Below, one piece after another: positions 42,650 through 50,675 of a stretch of 64,000 bases of DNA. Within the stretch, counting starts at the first letter, position 1; each line of letters opens with the position of its first letter. Under the pieces are notes generated by a model. That model had not been told where the DNA came from. It did not search any database and was given only the letters and a program-made list of their open reading frames with translations. The translations under genes were made by a program, and so were the position numbers. Source of the stretch: CAWHJB01 sp963698715 (lineage in GTDB: Bacteria > Chloroflexota > Anaerolineae > Anaerolineales > UBA4823); the NCBI GenBank assembly GCA_963698715.1, contig CAVORW010000002.1:248001-312000 (forward strand). Reading direction: 5' to 3'.

Positions 42650-43633
42650 ATGAAAGCGATTGTATACACAAAATATGGACCACCAGATGTTCTTCGTCTC
42701 GAAGAAGTGAAAAAGCCTTCCCTAAATGAAGAAAAAGTGCTGGTAAAAGTCCATGCAGCATCCATCAATGCAGGGGATTGGCATTTGCTGACTGCCGACC
42801 CTTTCCCCTTGCGTCTGACGGGCGTTGGGCTTTTCAAACCTAGGAACACAATCCTCGGCGCTGACATTGCAGGGTGCGTTGAAGCAGTTGGCAGAAACGT
42901 CAAACAGTTTCGGCCAGGGGATACGGTGTTTGGAGATATTTTTGGGCTTGGCAGTGGCAGTTTTGCCGAATATGTTTCTGTTCCTGAAAGCGCTCTGGCG
43001 CTAAAGCCGTCCAATGTTTCATTTGAGGAAGCTGCGGCTGCACCCGTGGCAGCCGTCACTGCCCTGCAAGGTTTGCGTGATGCAGGGCATATTCAGCCAG
43101 GCCAAAAAGTTTTGATCAACGGGGCGTCTGGCGGGGTGGGGTCGTTTGCGGTACAGATTGCCAAGGCGTTTGGAGCGGAAGTGACTGCCGTGAGCAGCAC
43201 ACGGAATTTGGAGATAGCGCACTCGATCGGCGCAGACCACGTCATTGACTACACCAAAGAGGATTTCACCCAAAATGGACAGCAGTATGATCTCATCCTT
43301 GCGGTGAATGGCTATCATCCGCTTTCCGCGTACAAGCGTGCTTTAACTCCCCAGGGCATTTATGTATTCGTGGGTGGCTTACCAGCGCAAATTGTTCAGT
43401 CACTTTTCCTGGGACCCGTAATGTCAAAAAGCGATGGCAGGAAGATGACAAGCTCTCAGAAAAAAGCAAATCAAAAAGATTTGCTTGTCATAAGAGATCT
43501 TTTGGAAGAAGGAAAGATCAGACCGGTTATAGATGAATGCTACCCGTTAAGTAAAACAGCTGAAGCTTTCCGGTATTTTGAAAAAGGCCACGCCCGGGGC
43601 AAAGTGGTCATCACAATCTCAGTACAGGAGTAA
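42650..43633 (+). CDS. Quinone oxidoreductase/MDR-family NAD(P)-dependent dehydrogenase
   Basis: The 327-residue protein is a zinc-independent medium-chain dehydrogenase: MKAIVYTKYGPPDVLRLEEV at the start, the GDWH segment replacing zinc ligands, ILGADIAGCVEAVG, the Rossmann GASGGVGSFAVQIAKAFGA and IGADHVIDYTKEDF. Such enzymes reduce quinones or enals using NADPH. The start at 42650 has AGGAG upstream; the longer frame adds eleven unlikely residues. A fragment of a second copy lies at 50472. The stop is eight bases before the next gene. Confidence 0.9.
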   Translation: MKAIVYTKYGPPDVLRLEEVKKPSLNEEKVLVKVHAASINAGDWHLLTADPFPLRLTGVGLFKPRNTILGADIAGCVEAVGRNVKQFRPGDTVFGDIFGLGSGSFAEYVSVPESALALKPSNVSFEEAAAAPVAAVTALQGLRDAGHIQPGQKVLINGASGGVGSFAVQIAKAFGAEVTAVSSTRNLEIAHSIGADHVIDYTKEDFTQNGQQYDLILAVNGYHPLSAYKRALTPQGIYVFVGGLPAQIVQSLFLGPVMSKSDGRKMTSSQKKANQKDLLVIRDLLEEGKIRPVIDECYPLSKTAEAFRYFEKGHARGKVVITISVQE

Positions 43634-43640
43634 TAAAACA

Positions 43641-44003
43641 ATGGATACAAAAATCATTCTTTCCGCAACCTGGGTGGTCGTCACGCTAATTTATCTTTAT
43701 GGCGATGTCTTGCGCATCTGCAGCGGCGACTTGGCGAAAAAACCAATGGCCGACAAGAATTTAAACCAGTTCGTTTGGCTGGGGATCGCGGTTCTGATGT
43801 TGACGCCCATCCTGATGGTTTTCCTGCCCCTGGTAATGCCCCAGTCTGTGAGTCGCTGGGTGAATATCATCGTGGCCGCTTTCTTTTTCCTGTTCAACCT
43901 GGTTGGCCTGCCCACCTACGCATCCTTATATGACAAATTCCTGCTGGCGGTCAGCATGGGGTTCAACGGGGTCACGATCTGGTATGCGTGGAATTGGAGT
44001 TGA
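43641..44003 (+). CDS. Small membrane protein, DUF6326-like
   Basis: The 120-residue protein has four membrane segments and opens MDTKIILSATWVVVTLIYLY. It looks like a DUF6326 protein, a family without known function, and shares pattern with the product at 42182. AGGAG from the end of the dehydrogenase gene serves as ribosome site, so the two are translated from one message. The LAL-2 -10 box begins five bases after the stop codon. Confidence 0.78.
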   Translation: MDTKIILSATWVVVTLIYLYGDVLRICSGDLAKKPMADKNLNQFVWLGIAVLMLTPILMVFLPLVMPQSVSRWVNIIVAAFFFLFNLVGLPTYASLYDKFLLAVSMGFNGVTIWYAWNWS

Positions 44004-44007
44004 GCCT

Positions 44008-44013
44008 TATAAT
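44008..44013 (+). promoter_or_regulatory. -10 box of LAL-2, six bases before ATG
   Basis: TATAAT then TAACTC then ATG. The same 15 bases including ATG occur before LAL-3. No good -35 box is visible. Confidence 0.6.
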
Positions 44014-44019
44014 TAACTC

Positions 44020-46761
44020 ATGCCCGCGCCAATTTTAGCTACGAAGCTGTATATCCCCCCACCTCGGTCTAAAATTGTCCTCCGCCCCCGCCTGATCGAG
44101 CGGCTGAACGAGGGTCTCTCTTCACGCCGCAAACTGACCCTCATCTCCGCTGCAGCTGGCTTCGGCAAGACCACGCTGGTCAGCGAATGGATCTCTAGTT
44201 GCGGGAGGCCGGTTGCCTGGCTGTCGCTGGACGAAGGGGATAATGCCCCCACGGGCTTTCTGGCTTACCTCGTCGCGGCTTTGCAGACAATTGCGCCGAA
44301 GATCGGAGCAGGCGTGTTAGCTGCGCTCCAATCGCCTCAGCCACCGCCATCCGAAGCGATCCTGACCACCCTGCTCAACGAAATTACCTCTCTTCCGGAT
44401 CATTTCATCCTCGTTCTGGACGACTACCACGTAATCGATTCCAAACTGGTTGACGAAGCCCTCACCTTTCTGCTCGAGCACCTGCCGCCGCAGATCCATC
44501 TGGTTATCGCCACCCGTGAAGACCCACTAATACCCCTGGCCCGGTTACGCGCCCGGGGTCAACTGACCGAGCTGCGCGCCGCTGACTTGCGTTTTACCCC
44601 CGCCGAAGCTGCTGAATTCCTCAACCGGATGATGGGTCTGGATCTCTCGCCAGAGAATATTTCCGCGCTGGAGGCCCGCACCGAAGGCTGGATCGCCGGC
44701 CTGCAACTGGCTGCCGTGGCTTTGCAAGGGTCACTCTCCATGCAGGGGCAGCCAGACACGACCAGCTTTATCCAATCTTTCACCGGCAGCCACCGTTTTA
44801 TCCTGGACTATCTGGTAGAAGAGGTTCTCCAACGCCAGCCCGAACGTGTCAGCAGGTTCCTGCTCCAAACCTCCATTCTCGACCAGTTATGTGGTTCTTT
44901 ATGCGACGCCGTTACCGGACAGATGGATGGTAAAGAGATGTTGAGGGCTCTAGAGCAAGGCAACCTGTTCGTCATTCCGCTCGATGCTCAGCGCCAGTGG
45001 TATCGCTATCACCACCTCTTCGCCGATGTTCTGCAAGAACATCTGAAGGGGACGCAGCCAGAGCGGGAATCCGTCCTGCACAGGCGGGCGAGCGAGTGGT
45101 ATGAGAAAAACGGTCTGCCTCCCGATGCCATCCGCCACGCGCTGGCCGCTCGGGACTTTGAGCGCGCCGCGGGATTGATCGAACTGGTCTGGCCAGCAAT
45201 GGGTCGCAGTTCCCAATCATCTACATGGCTGGGCTGGGTGAAGACGCTGCCGGACGAGCTGGTTCGCCTCAGGCCAGTGCTCACTGTTGGGTATGCCTAT
45301 GCGTTAGTGGGTAATGGTGAAATGGAAGCCGCAGAGACCCGCTTGAAGGACGCTGGACGCTGGTTGGACACGACAGCCGACACGGCGGGGATGGTCGTCG
45401 CAGACGAAGCGGAATTTCACCGTCTACCGGGTATGATCGCCCTTCTCTGTGCCGCGCAAGCCCTAGCCCGGGGCGATATGCCAGAAGCCGCGAAAAACGC
45501 TCGACGGGCGCTCGATCTTGCACCGGAGGACGCCCATCTGATGCTCGGCGGGGCAGCTTCGGTGCTGGGGCTCGCCGCATGGGCGAGCGGGGATCTCAAT
45601 ACCGCCATCCGGTTGACTGCCGAAGGCACTGCGAATGTGCAACTGGCCGGTAACCTATCTCCAGCCATTGGCGGCACCATCGTCCTTGCGGATTTACAGA
45701 TTATACAAGGCCGTCTCCACGAGGCAATGACCACCTATGAGCGAACATTGCAGTGGGCGATGGAGCCGGGCGCGCCAGTCCCGCGGGGAGCGGCAGATAT
45801 GTACGTCGGCATGAGCAGCATTCACCATGAGCATAACAATCTGGAGACCGCCACACAACACCTGCTCACAAGCCAGGCTCTGGGTGAGCTTGCCGGGTTA
45901 CAGCAAAACCCGTATCGCTGGTGCGCGGCGATGGCGCGCATCCGGGAGACCCAGGGCGATCTGGATGGCGCTCTCGATCTGCTCGACCAGGCCGGGTGCC
46001 TTTATGATGGTAACTTTTCCCCGAATGTGCGTCCGATCGCGACGCGGAAGGTACGGATTTGGGTCGCCCAGGGTCGGTTGGGAGAAGCCCTGGCCTGGGC
46101 GCGTGAGCAGGGACTGTCCGTTGAAAACGAACTTAGCTGCCTGCGCGAGTTCGACCACATCACCCTGGCCAGGGTGCTCCTGGCCTGTTATCAGAGGAAC
46201 CATGCAGATGGCTCGATTTCCGGGGTAATGGGGCTGTTGGAGCGTCTGCTGAAAGCCGCGGAAGAAGGCGGGAGGATGGGAAGCGTGATCGAAATCCTGG
46301 TATTGCAGGCGCTTGCTTATTACGCACAAGGCGACCTCCCGGCTGCCCTCAAACCGTTGCAAAAGGCTCTGACGCTGGTTGAGCCGGAGGGCTACGTTCG
46401 CATGTTTGTGGACGAAGGCCCACCCATGTCACAACTGCTTCTCGAAGCGGCCTTGCGCGGTATTATGCCAGACTATACAGACAAGCTACTGGCAGCTTTT
46501 GAAGCGGAGCAACCGGGTAGTGCAGTCGAATCTCCTCTCCCCACTCCCCCGGCTGAGCAACTGCTAACCGAGCCCATAAGCCAGCGTGAGCTTGAAGTTC
46601 TTCGAATGTTCAAAACCGAGCTTTCCGGGCCGGAGATCGCCCGTGAACTCGTGATCGCCTTGAGCACAGTCCGCACGCATACCAAGAGCATCTACAGTAA
46701 ACTCAATGTCAATAATCGCCGGGCGGCCGTCAAACGGGCGGTTGAGTTGAATTTGATCTAG
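44020..46761 (+). CDS. LAL-type (MalT-like) transcriptional regulator 2
   Basis: The 913-residue paralogue of the regulators at 38855 and 50676 has Walker A SAAAGFGKTT (residues about 44-53), Walker B FILVLDDYHVID, the conserved SLDEGDN and TEGWIAGLQLAA segments, a long TPR region, and a C-terminal LuxR helix-turn-helix (ISQRELEVLRMFKTELSGPE, TKSIYSKLNVNNRRAAVKRA). The HTH recognition region differs from that of LAL-1, in line with the different operator hexamer downstream. It starts MPAPILATKLYIPPPR at an ATG with no Shine-Dalgarno sequence. Confidence 0.92.
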   Translation: MPAPILATKLYIPPPRSKIVLRPRLIERLNEGLSSRRKLTLISAAAGFGKTTLVSEWISSCGRPVAWLSLDEGDNAPTGFLAYLVAALQTIAPKIGAGVLAALQSPQPPPSEAILTTLLNEITSLPDHFILVLDDYHVIDSKLVDEALTFLLEHLPPQIHLVIATREDPLIPLARLRARGQLTELRAADLRFTPAEAAEFLNRMMGLDLSPENISALEARTEGWIAGLQLAAVALQGSLSMQGQPDTTSFIQSFTGSHRFILDYLVEEVLQRQPERVSRFLLQTSILDQLCGSLCDAVTGQMDGKEMLRALEQGNLFVIPLDAQRQWYRYHHLFADVLQEHLKGTQPERESVLHRRASEWYEKNGLPPDAIRHALAARDFERAAGLIELVWPAMGRSSQSSTWLGWVKTLPDELVRLRPVLTVGYAYALVGNGEMEAAETRLKDAGRWLDTTADTAGMVVADEAEFHRLPGMIALLCAAQALARGDMPEAAKNARRALDLAPEDAHLMLGGAASVLGLAAWASGDLNTAIRLTAEGTANVQLAGNLSPAIGGTIVLADLQIIQGRLHEAMTTYERTLQWAMEPGAPVPRGAADMYVGMSSIHHEHNNLETATQHLLTSQALGELAGLQQNPYRWCAAMARIRETQGDLDGALDLLDQAGCLYDGNFSPNVRPIATRKVRIWVAQGRLGEALAWAREQGLSVENELSCLREFDHITLARVLLACYQRNHADGSISGVMGLLERLLKAAEEGGRMGSVIEILVLQALAYYAQGDLPAALKPLQKALTLVEPEGYVRMFVDEGPPMSQLLLEAALRGIMPDYTDKLLAAFEAEQPGSAVESPLPTPPAEQLLTEPISQRELEVLRMFKTELSGPEIARELVIALSTVRTHTKSIYSKLNVNNRRAAVKRAVELNLI

Positions 46762-46798
46762 CCACATAAAAGAATTGCCCGAGCCAGGAATCCATTTA

Positions 46799-46823
46799 GC
46801 CCTGCCAGTTTATCTGGCAGGGC
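46799..46823 (+). terminator. Intrinsic terminator of LAL-2
   Basis: GCCCTGCCAG pairs with CTGGCAGGGC around TTTAT and is followed by TCTTTA. It lies 38 bases after the stop codon. Confidence 0.8.
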
Positions 46824-46865
46824 TCTTTACATCCCCGGCTTCCTGCCTCAAATATCCCCACATAC

Positions 46866-46898
46866 ATCCCCACATATGGGGAAGACATCTCCCCACAT
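46866..46898 (+). promoter_or_regulatory. 33-bp composite operator 2 (half-site TCCCCA)
   Basis: TCCCCA (46867), inverted TGGGGA (46877) and TCCCCA (46890) sit at the same offsets as the hexamers of operators 1 and 3. A further half-site, ATCCCCACATA, lies immediately upstream. GATAA (46921) follows the element by 22 bases. Confidence 0.65.
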
Positions 46899-46983
46899 TA
46901 ATTGTTATATTGTGGCTGTAGATAAGGACGAATGCAACACAAGAAGACCCATTCATATAGAGAAAAATGTATGAGGTACAGAA

Positions 46984-47270
46984 TGAGTGAAAAACATGCA
47001 TCAACGCAGGATCATTACGAACCAGGGATATATGAAATCCGCATCAAGGGGCACCTTGATGCCAAGTGGGCTGACAGGTTTGAGGGCCTGACCATCACGC
47101 TGGAAGAGGACGGCGATACGCTTTTAACCGGCCCGGTGATCGACCAGGCCGCATTGCATGGACTGCTCAAAAAAGTGCGCGATTTGGGAATGCCGTTGGT
47201 CTCGGTCTGTCCTGTCGAACCCGGTCAGGCAAAAGCGTCAGATGTCAAGCCCTCAAACACAATTCAATGA
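46984..47270 (+). CDS. Small conserved protein 2 of the LAL cassette
   Basis: The 95-residue protein starts MSEKHASTQDHYEPGIYEIR; this start aligns with the third copy, while the longer frame has no support. The core (GHLDAKWADRFEGLTITLEE, LLTGPVIDQAALHGLLKKV, RDLGMPLVSV) is nearly identical to the other copies. A charged tail of about 20 residues follows. It is predicted to be cytosolic. It is separated from the DUF4386 gene by 36 bases, so the two probably share a transcript driven from operator 2. Confidence 0.85.
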
Positions 47271-47306
47271 AACTCATCTATAACGTTCAAAAAAAGGAGA
47301 TACAAA

Positions 47307-48033
47307 ATGAACAACTACAGAAAGCTTGCAATAAGTGCGGGAATATTATTTATCATTTATACGAGTTTAGATGTCCTGAGCTTCCTGTTTCTGGGACCTG
47401 TAAACTCGACGAATTATCTTGTAAGTGTTTCTGAAAATGCAAGCCTGGTAGGAGCAGGAGCCTTTCTTTTATTAGTCGGTGGTGCTTGCGCTTCTGGGAT
47501 TGCAATTTCGCTGTATCCGGTGCTAAAAAAATTCAACGCAACGCTAGCTCTTGGAGCTGTTGGTTTCAGGATTTCGGAGGGAATGTTTACGTTTTGTTTC
47601 TGTGTGTATCCTGTTATCAATAATTACATTAAGCCAGCTATTTGTTAAAGCCGGAGCTCCAGAATCATCGTATTTCCAAACCTTGGGCGAATTGCTACTT
47701 GCAGCTAGAGGTTGGGTGAGCCATGTTGGGGCGCTGCTGGCTTTTTCCATTGGGTGTACGTTATATTACATCATTTTTTACCAAACAAAATTAGTTCCGC
47801 GATGGATATCGGTCTGGGGTCTTATTTTCGGCATTTTGGGCATAGTATCATGCGCGTTAGTCAGTACCGGTCTCATCGCTCCTTTTAGTACGGTACAAGT
47901 CGTTATGCTTATTCCAATGTTGCCACAGGAAATCGTTCTGGCGGTATGGCTGATTGTCAAAGGATTCAATCCATCTGCAATCGCTTCTCTATCTGCGAAA
48001 ACAGCGACGAACGAGCTTTTAGGCGCATCATAG
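47307..48033 (+). pseudogene. DUF4386 membrane protein, interrupted by a +1 frameshift
   Basis: DUF4386 proteins are integral membrane proteins of unknown function. The first frame reads MNNYRKLAISAGILFIIYTS and IAISLYPVLKKFNATLALGA to ISEGMFT; the next frame continues SVCILLSIITLSQLFVKAG, YFQTLGELLLAARGWVSHVG and a C-terminus with VWLIVKGFNPSAIASLSAK. The join lies in a run of four T (47592-47595) that has one base too many. Repaired length is about 241 residues with seven membrane segments. Decay or an assembly error are both possible. AAGGAG precedes the start. Confidence 0.85.
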
Positions 48034-48183
48034 ATTTGCACGATATGGGAGAAGGAGTGCCTTCAGCCCTCCATCTCCCCGCTCAGCCACATGTAAACGC
48101 TCGTGGAATAGACCTTAAAAAGCGGACACAAAGCATCGTAAGGAGAAAGCTAAATGTTAAAAAGAGGTTCGACAGTTCTTTCA
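47995..48183 (+). repeat. Direct repeat copy 1 (with 49357-49550)
   Basis: About 190 bp covering the end of a DUF4386 gene, the intergenic leader and the first ten codons of the next gene are repeated at 49357-49550. Shared stretches include CAGCGACGAACGAG, ATAGATTTGCAC and AAGGAGAAAGCTAAATGTTA. Confidence 0.8.
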
Positions 48184-48591
48184 ATATGGTGCGGCATCAA
48201 CTTCATCCTCGCCTTTACCATATTGTGCTATGTCATCGTTCTCAAAAAGGACTCGCCGATTTTGCAAGTGGCTTCTTTTTCAGAGGCTGAAATTGCCAGC
48301 CTTAGTGCCAAGACCATTGCAGCGCTCAATTGTTTTACCATCCTGTACAACTCTTGCTCGCTGGTTATCTCGGTGCTGACATGGCCGCTCATCCGCAAAA
48401 ACCTGGTCGCCGGTCAAAAATCGGCTTTCTGGATGTTAGTGTTTGTGATCGGCTTCGTGGAAGTGATGGCATTTTTCGCTTCCTCATACATTGGGAATGG
48501 ACGCTGGCAGGTGAATGTTGTTCAGAGCGTTTTATACGGTGTAGGCATTGGCCTGTCGGGCTGGTCCCTGTTCAAAGGAGATAAAGCATGA
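48154..48591 (+). CDS. Membrane protein of unknown family (four segments)
   Basis: The 145-residue protein has four hydrophobic segments (about residues 8-28, 58-80, 90-112 and 120-140). I do not recognise the family. Its first ten residues (MLKRGSTVLS) nearly match those of the gene at 49521, although the rest is unrelated. AAGGAG lies seven bases before ATG. It sits between two DUF4386 genes. Confidence 0.7.
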   Translation: MLKRGSTVLSIWCGINFILAFTILCYVIVLKKDSPILQVASFSEAEIASLSAKTIAALNCFTILYNSCSLVISVLTWPLIRKNLVAGQKSAFWMLVFVIGFVEVMAFFASSYIGNGRWQVNVVQSVLYGVGIGLSGWSLFKGDKA

Positions 48592-48653
48592 ATTTATTCA
48601 GTAAGACCGCAAAAGTGAAACTCATCCATATCATTCAATAAAGGAGATTAAAA

Positions 48654-49343
48654 ATGAATACGAACAAAAAGACCGCAAGAATGGCAGGGTTCCTGTATCT
48701 GATTTACATTGTAATTTCCATTTTCGCAGATGTGGGGGTGCGCTCCAAACTGATTGTCCTGGGAGATGCCGCCACAACCGCCAGGAACATCATGGCATCT
48801 GCGTTGCAATTCCGGATCGGCTTTGTGGTCGATCTGGTTGGTGCGCTGCTTTTCCTTTTGACGGCCTGGGCTTTGTACGTATTGCTAAAGCCAGTAAACA
48901 AGAACATCGCTTTGCTGTTCCTGTTATTGAACCTGGGCGGTGTCGCCGTATGGTGTTTTAGTGATCTTTTTCTAATTGCCAGCCAGCTTCTTTTGAGTGG
49001 CGCTGATTACTTGAAAGTATTCCAGACCGATCAACTGCAAGCCCTGGCCATGGCATGCCTGTATATCTACAAAAATGGGTTCTCAGGGATCGCCCAGATA
49101 TTTTTTAGCGCCTGGCTCTTTCCGCTGGGTTATCTTGTTTTCAAGTCTGGCTACCTTCCCAGAATTTTGGGCATCGTGTTGATGGTTGAATGTTTTGGCT
49201 GGTTTTTGTTTCCAATTCAGTTCTTCTTTTTCCCGGGCAACTTAGTTCTGTTTTACCTGAGTTCTGCGGTTGGTTTTATTGGAGAATTTTCACTTATGTT
49301 GTGGCTTCTGATTATGGGTGCAAAGGATCAAAAACCAGCATGA
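48654..49343 (+). CDS. DUF4386 family membrane protein
   Basis: The 229-residue protein has about seven membrane segments. Typical DUF4386 features are the start NKKTARMAGFLYLIYIV, the loop ALYVLLKPVNKNIALLFLLL, and SAWLFPLGYLVFKSGYLPRILGI before the final helices. It belongs to the subgroup with the LVFKSG(Y/F)LPRILG motif, also seen in the gene at 55045. AAAGGAG precedes the start. Function is unknown. Confidence 0.85.
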   Translation: MNTNKKTARMAGFLYLIYIVISIFADVGVRSKLIVLGDAATTARNIMASALQFRIGFVVDLVGALLFLLTAWALYVLLKPVNKNIALLFLLLNLGGVAVWCFSDLFLIASQLLLSGADYLKVFQTDQLQALAMACLYIYKNGFSGIAQIFFSAWLFPLGYLVFKSGYLPRILGIVLMVECFGWFLFPIQFFFFPGNLVLFYLSSAVGFIGEFSLMLWLLIMGAKDQKPA

Positions 49344-49356
49344 GTTGAGGCTGGTT

Positions 49357-49550
49357 GCGAGAACAGCGACGAACGAGGTCTTGAACGCGGCATAGATTTG
49401 CACTATCAGGGAGATGGAGGGCTGAAGACCCTCCCTAACCCCCTCCCCACTCAGCACCATTGTAATGCTCGTGGAATGGATCTAAAAAACGTACACCACA
49501 CATCACAAGGAGAAAGCTAAATGTTAAAAAAAGGTTCGACCATCCTCTCA
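49357..49550 (+). repeat. Direct repeat copy 2 (with 47995-48183)
   Basis: This copy follows the stop codon of an intact DUF4386 gene. Its first part still reads ARTATNEVLNAA then a stop, the tail of a lost DUF4386 gene. The rest is the leader and first codons of the gene at 49521. Confidence 0.8.
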
Positions 49551-50003
49551 AAGAAGCTGTTCATACTAACTATTGGGGGCGGAGTAGTATTCTGGGTAAC
49601 TACCATCGCAATTTCCCTGTTTCCCATTGCAGCGGAGTATAGATCTGTCTTTTCAAAAGCGAGTATTCAAACGGTTTGGGTTGCTTCTTTGCCCGCCGGT
49701 ATGATTATCGGATTCTGCGTCAGCTATTTCCTGTTTCGTTTCTTTGAAAAGCTTCCAACAAAGGATCCCATTCTAAAATCCGTGATAATAAGCCTCATCG
49801 CCCTGGTCATTATGACAATCTTAAACCTGGTTCCCCAAAGTTTTCTTGGGCAGCGTGATGTCTTGCATTACTTTCTCATCGGCATAATGCTTGACGCACC
49901 AAGGTTTCTCTTTCTTGGAATAGTTATTGGCTATCTATACAGACGGCTGTGCAAAGGATCCGATCCATCCGCAAATGCTTCCAAGTCTGCTCAGGCGGAA
50001 TAG
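49521..50003 (+). CDS. Membrane protein, first of a tandem paralogous pair
   Basis: The 160-residue protein has four predicted membrane segments. Residues from LFPIAAEYRSVF through GFCVSYFLFRFFEKLPTKDP align with the next gene (VSPIAAEYRAAF, GCCVSYFLLRFFEKIPTKNP), so the two are tandem duplicates. The N-terminal ten residues come from the duplicated leader shared with the gene at 48154. Family unknown to me. AAGGAG precedes the ATG. Confidence 0.72.
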   Translation: MLKKGSTILSKKLFILTIGGGVVFWVTTIAISLFPIAAEYRSVFSKASIQTVWVASLPAGMIIGFCVSYFLFRFFEKLPTKDPILKSVIISLIALVIMTILNLVPQSFLGQRDVLHYFLIGIMLDAPRFLFLGIVIGYLYRRLCKGSDPSANASKSAQAE

Positions 50004-50013
50004 GTGGACAACC

Positions 50014-50469
50014 ATGGAAACCCAGGCCACAGCTCGAACCAAGCGGCAGACATCACGTGAGTTCTACAAGAAACTGCTTAAGTTAGCTGGAGCAGGATGC
50101 GCAACCTTCTGGATAACTGACTTCGTAATTTCAGTGTCTCCCATCGCTGCCGAGTATAGAGCTGCTTTCTCGATCTCATCTCTTCCATTGGCTCTTGTTC
50201 AAGCTCTGGTTGGTGGTCTGATGATCGGATGCTGCGTCAGTTATTTCCTACTGCGTTTCTTTGAAAAGATTCCAACAAAAAATCCCATCTTAAAGGCATT
50301 GATCCTTAGCTTTGTTGCCATGCTCATGATCGAAGTCCTTTCAACTCTTGTTAATCCAAGCAATGCCTCTGTCTACCTTTTGATTGACACAGGGATGAAC
50401 GTGCCAAGGTTTCTCGCTCTTGGAATAGTTGTTGGCCATTTTTACGAAAAGCATAATGGAGGCGCGTGA
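50014..50469 (+). CDS. Membrane protein, second of a tandem paralogous pair
   Basis: The 151-residue protein starts METQATARTKRQTSREFYKK; AGGTGG lies upstream and ten bases separate it from the preceding stop. Four membrane segments and the IAAEYR and SYFLLRFFEKIPTKNPILK motifs match the preceding gene product. The longer frame overlapping the previous gene is not supported. Function unknown. Confidence 0.72.
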   Translation: METQATARTKRQTSREFYKKLLKLAGAGCATFWITDFVISVSPIAAEYRAAFSISSLPLALVQALVGGLMIGCCVSYFLLRFFEKIPTKNPILKALILSFVAMLMIEVLSTLVNPSNASVYLLIDTGMNVPRFLALGIVVGHFYEKHNGGA

Positions 50470-50471
50470 TA

Positions 50472-50630
50472 ATGAAAGCGATTATCTGTACAAAATACGG
50501 TTCACCGGATGTTCTTCATCTCCAGGAGGTGGAGAAACCTGCTCCGAAGGATGATGAAGTCCTGATCAAAATTCATGCGGCATCCATAAATGCGCGGAAC
50601 TGGCGTTTCATGATAACAAACCCTGATTAG
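50472..50630 (+). pseudogene. Truncated quinone oxidoreductase (5' fragment)
   Basis: The 52 residues begin MKAIICTKYGSPDVLHLQEV and reach HAASINARNWRFMI, matching the first 50 residues of the dehydrogenase at 42650. The rest is missing and the frame closes at TAG just before the LAL-3 promoter. It is a relic of a second copy of the dehydrogenase from a duplicated cassette. Confidence 0.88.
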
Positions 50631-50663
50631 GTTTTGTTGCTTCTTGAATTTTGGTGTGTGCCT

Positions 50664-50669
50664 TATAAT
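50664..50669 (+). promoter_or_regulatory. -10 box of LAL-3, six bases before ATG
   Basis: TATAAT then TAACTC then ATG, identical to LAL-2. TTCTTG at 50641-50646 is a possible -35 box at 17 bp. Confidence 0.6.
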
Positions 50670-50675
50670 TAACTC

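Noticed and set aside
46932..46983. Longer N-terminus for the second small cassette protein
   Set aside because: The extra 17 residues are not shared with the other copies, and the internal ATG aligns with the third copy.
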